A stretch of 35,000 nucleotides of DNA from Sphaeroforma sirkka. Taxonomy: Eukaryota > Opisthokonta > Ichthyosporea > Ichthyophonida. A program made the position numbers and the translations under genes. The DNA is taken from positions 22,501 through 57,500 of the forward strand of contig LUCW03001683.1 in NCBI GenBank assembly GCA_001586965.3, in the 5' to 3' direction. How positions within the stretch are numbered: position 1 is the first letter of the stretch; each line of letters starts with the position of its first letter. Below are positions 32,723-35,000 of the stretch, in pieces. The notes under the pieces were generated by a model. That model had not been told where the DNA came from. It searched no databases and saw only the letters and a list, made by a program, of their open reading frames with translations.

Positions 32723-32786
32723 TTTCCTTCTCCTGGTTGCTTAACAATCGAGGCATGTGTTAGGCAGTGGGATTGTAGACAACTCA

Positions 32787-34139
32787 TCACCAGCCGTCGT
32801 CGGAGTCGTCTTTGTCGTCCTCCTCATCCGAATCGTCACTGAATACGCGGCGACGATGTATCTATGTGTGTAAGCAAGCAGTCGATCAACCACAGAGTAT
32901 ATTTTAAGAGGTACTCGAAATGGATAAAACTCTGCTTCATTTGACAGGATTTCTTGGTTGCACCCGGTCCGGCTGTAGTTGAGCACTAAGCCAGTATTGG
33001 TAAACATAGGGAACGAGTTCCGAGTATTGTATTAGTGTCATAAGTGGAATATACACTCAGTATTCGGTCATCAAGCTCAAATCGCTAAGTACACGCAGGT
33101 AACAAGTAGAAACACAGCACTCTCCACCCAAATTAATGAATTCAAAAGGCGCAAGCTACGATTGGCGCAATTCAAATTCCCCGTACTCTTATGAAAATCT
33201 GTAAGCAAGTATCGTATGAAAACACGATGAGATACGATTGGCACAATCCAAATTCCCCGTACTTTTTAATGAAAATCTGTAAGTAAGTATCGTCTGAAAT
33301 GATGAGATATCTGCTATATATGTCTTTTAAAAGTGGCGCATAGTGAGACCCAGAAAAACACGATACCTTGATCTGTTTCTTCTCAGACTGCTCGTTTATC
33401 TGATCAATAAGGGACATGAGCATTTCCTCAGTTACTTTAGGCTTGATCTGTCCGCTTTGAAACATGTTCAGCAATGCATTCTCAATCATCTGACCTTTTT
33501 CCTGTTTGACCGAAGCTATCCTACCGACTGTTGGATCATACGTTGTGTATTTAATTCCATATATATTTTCTAAACAATATGCTGAGAAACATGCACGTAC
33601 GGTATAGATTCATCTACTGTGCATTTCACAATCACGGAACTAACATCCGTACTTCCAAATCTATCAAAGTGATCATATAAAATTATAATTGGGTTTTATG
33701 TGTGCCGTGTTCTCTGATTGCGATGGGGAAAAAAGCATGTAGATGCATGATAAGCGTGGTTGAATTGTACAAGATTGCGAATTGATTGCATAGATGTGCT
33801 ACAGTAGTTAAACATAGCTTATCACAATCTATAATTTTCAGTCATGTACATCGATAGGGTTACAGTACGGCGTTTGACCTAGCAGAACAGCTTGTTGCAT
33901 ATCAGATTCAAATCTAAATAACAAAAAACCTGGTTCTCAAATCGCTTTCATTTATTCGACTGGGACCGACCATAAGTTCGTACTAGAAAAACAGTCAAAC
34001 CTCACACGCATGCAGCAAAACCTACTAAACACGCGATACTATGGCCACAGCACTTACGAAATCAAACCAGCAGTACTTACGTCTTGCCCTGGCATCTTGT
34101 GTAAGGAGATGGGATAACATCGTACTTTTCATCTCCTGT
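32787..34139 (-). CDS. PDCD5: PDCD5 (programmed cell death 5), 5' end outside the window
   Basis: Minus-strand exons 34139-34081, 33527-33367 and 32861-32787 join in phase and match the C-terminal three quarters of PDCD5, a small DNA- and chaperonin-binding protein of eukaryotes and archaea with a three-helix core. Seen in order: QEMKSTMLSHLLTQDARAR, LGRIASVKQEKGQMIENALL, QSGQIKPKVTEEMLMSLIDQ, INEQSEKKQIK, then the acidic RRRVFSDDSDEEDDKDDSDDGW-type tail (human ends RRKVMDSDEDDDY), with stop TGA at 32789-32787. The missing N-terminal helix (MADEELEALRR in human) should lie beyond base 35000; nothing matching it is visible in 34140-35000. The last exon codes almost only for the basic and acidic tail. 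Confidence 0.95.
33157..33310 (-). repeat. Two-copy 76-bp repeat in the last PDCD5 intron
   Basis: Units start at 33157 and 33233 and share attccccgtact, atgaaaatctgtaag and aagtatcgt. They lie within 60 bases of the donor of the middle visible exon. The frame across them at 33172-33366 is intron. Confidence 0.93.
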
Positions 34140-35000
34140 CTGAATTGAACAATAGTAGTTACATACATTCGAGGCTTGAGTATGCGGTTCATAGTCTTCA
34201 GGTGCACAAGTGACTAGCTGTACTTGCGTATGTTATGATCAAATCCGCACCTGTAACAGCACCTTCGCTCCCAGTTACGAGAAGCTAAGCGGTCACATTC
34301 TACGACCCAGGTAGTAGCCGACCAAGGTTTACTAGCAATGTACAACTATGTATTTAAAAGCTTTCTGACAGGAAAAAAGGGCATGGGCAGAACCATACAA
34401 AGCAGCACGAGTTAGTTTTACACACTGCAACTTTTGCATTACTGCGCTCTCTGTTTCCCATATCGCTGTGTATTTACTAGCGCTAGGAATGGTGCCTTTC
34501 TTACAGATCGCCGCATATACGCGGTAACTAGACATGGCCAGACCAGATTGTGTGCTCAAGTCACTCGCACTGTATAAGCAAGCCATGAATACTTAGTAAC
34601 GACACACACGAGTATCACGATCTAAGCGCTACGTTGGTTATCCATATCAGTTACTTAGCAGAAGTTATACCCACCATGAAGACCAAATTTGTGTTCCTAT
34701 AGCCCACTTCGGATTTGTGTTGAACCTAGTCCGCATTAATACCTTGGTACGACATATACAAGACTATAGCTACGGAAAGTTCGGTTCGTGAATAAACCCT
34801 GCGACAGAACGTACACACAAAAAACACCCAATCGATGTGAGAGGCAAAATGAAAGCAAATACACTCCGTGGATTCATCTAAGCACACGGAGTTTACGTAC
34901 ATTTAAAAAGTAAACAAGAATAGTCGATGCGTTATAAAATAAACACTGATACAACACTACGCGGCCAGATGATACTGTACATACAGTTTATAATAGATGA
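34140..35000. other. Probable PDCD5 intron reaching the window edge
   Basis: No exon recognisable as the PDCD5 N-terminus and no other gene. The 84-codon minus frame at 34332-34586 has no family features. Confidence 0.5.

Larger units (their letters stand above)
29404..32786. other. Repeat-rich intergenic region, no supported gene
   Basis: 3.4 kb without a credible gene. It holds a large composite microsatellite (29709-30393), two related inverted-repeat elements (31077-31231, 31574-31650), a short (CAAAA)n stretch near 31928-31953, and a GGC run (32696-32722). Open frames at 31748-31975, 31913-32146 and 32008-32756 are short and featureless. The left end should contain the GT14 promoter, the right end the PDCD5 3' UTR. 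Confidence 0.65.

Noticed and set aside
29404-32786. LTR, LINE or virus-like coding remnants
   Set aside because: No reverse transcriptase, integrase, capsid or long terminal repeat pattern seen here or elsewhere in the window.

Overview
This window is nuclear DNA of an intron-rich eukaryote. Genes are split by introns mostly of 150-1200 nt with GT-AG ends, there are TATA-like promoter motifs and AATAAA signals, and most of the non-coding DNA is microsatellite, minisatellite and AT-rich sequence. The gene set (DENND4 with MABP, DENN and PPR-like parts, PDCD5, a fungal/plant-type triacylglycerol lipase, a stand-alone SBDS N-domain protein, GT61 and GT14 glycosyltransferases) fits an opisthokont protist. 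A unicellular holozoan such as an ichthyosporean (Sphaeroforma-like) is my best guess. That is inference from gene content and architecture, not from a search.

Layout. Plus strand: DENND4 orthologue, 13 exons (1089-11106); a small three-exon protein with weak fatty-acid-binding-protein likeness (11683-12505); a six-exon GT61-type glycosyltransferase (12858-16705). Minus strand: an RTC3-like SBDS N-domain protein (18669-17551); a patatin-like TAG lipase of the TGL3/4/5-SDP1 family, at least 12 exons (26758-21320); an intronless GT14/DUF266-type glycosyltransferase (29403-27970); and the 3' three exons of PDCD5 (34139-32787), whose first exon(s) lie beyond the right edge. The GT61 and RTC3-like genes converge around 17 kb.

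I rebuilt the exon structures by joining conserved protein blocks across GT-AG introns with matching phase. Two genes (DENND4 and GT61) each need one extra base skipped to keep the conserved frame. These are assembly errors, real lesions or frameshifting, and the sequence alone does not decide.

I see no shared pathway. The products are a Rab GEF, two Golgi/ER-type glycosyltransferases, a lipid-droplet lipase, a possible lipid carrier, and small RNA/ribosome- or chaperone-linked proteins. These are housekeeping neighbours, not an operon or a new gene system.

The most unusual signal is in the introns. Several short tandem arrays sit at splice sites, and some repeat units contain the splice-site sequence: six 46-bp units in DENND4 intron 10, the last carrying the real acceptor; a 32-bp array in intron 12 whose unit resembles the real donor; and a doubled CTAAC branch-point-like segment in the lipase gene. 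There are also two related short inverted-repeat elements (31.1 and 31.6 kb) and two clusters of perfect hairpins (20.3 and 27.4 kb). I saw no CRISPR arrays, tRNA or rRNA genes, retroelement coding regions or virus-like elements.
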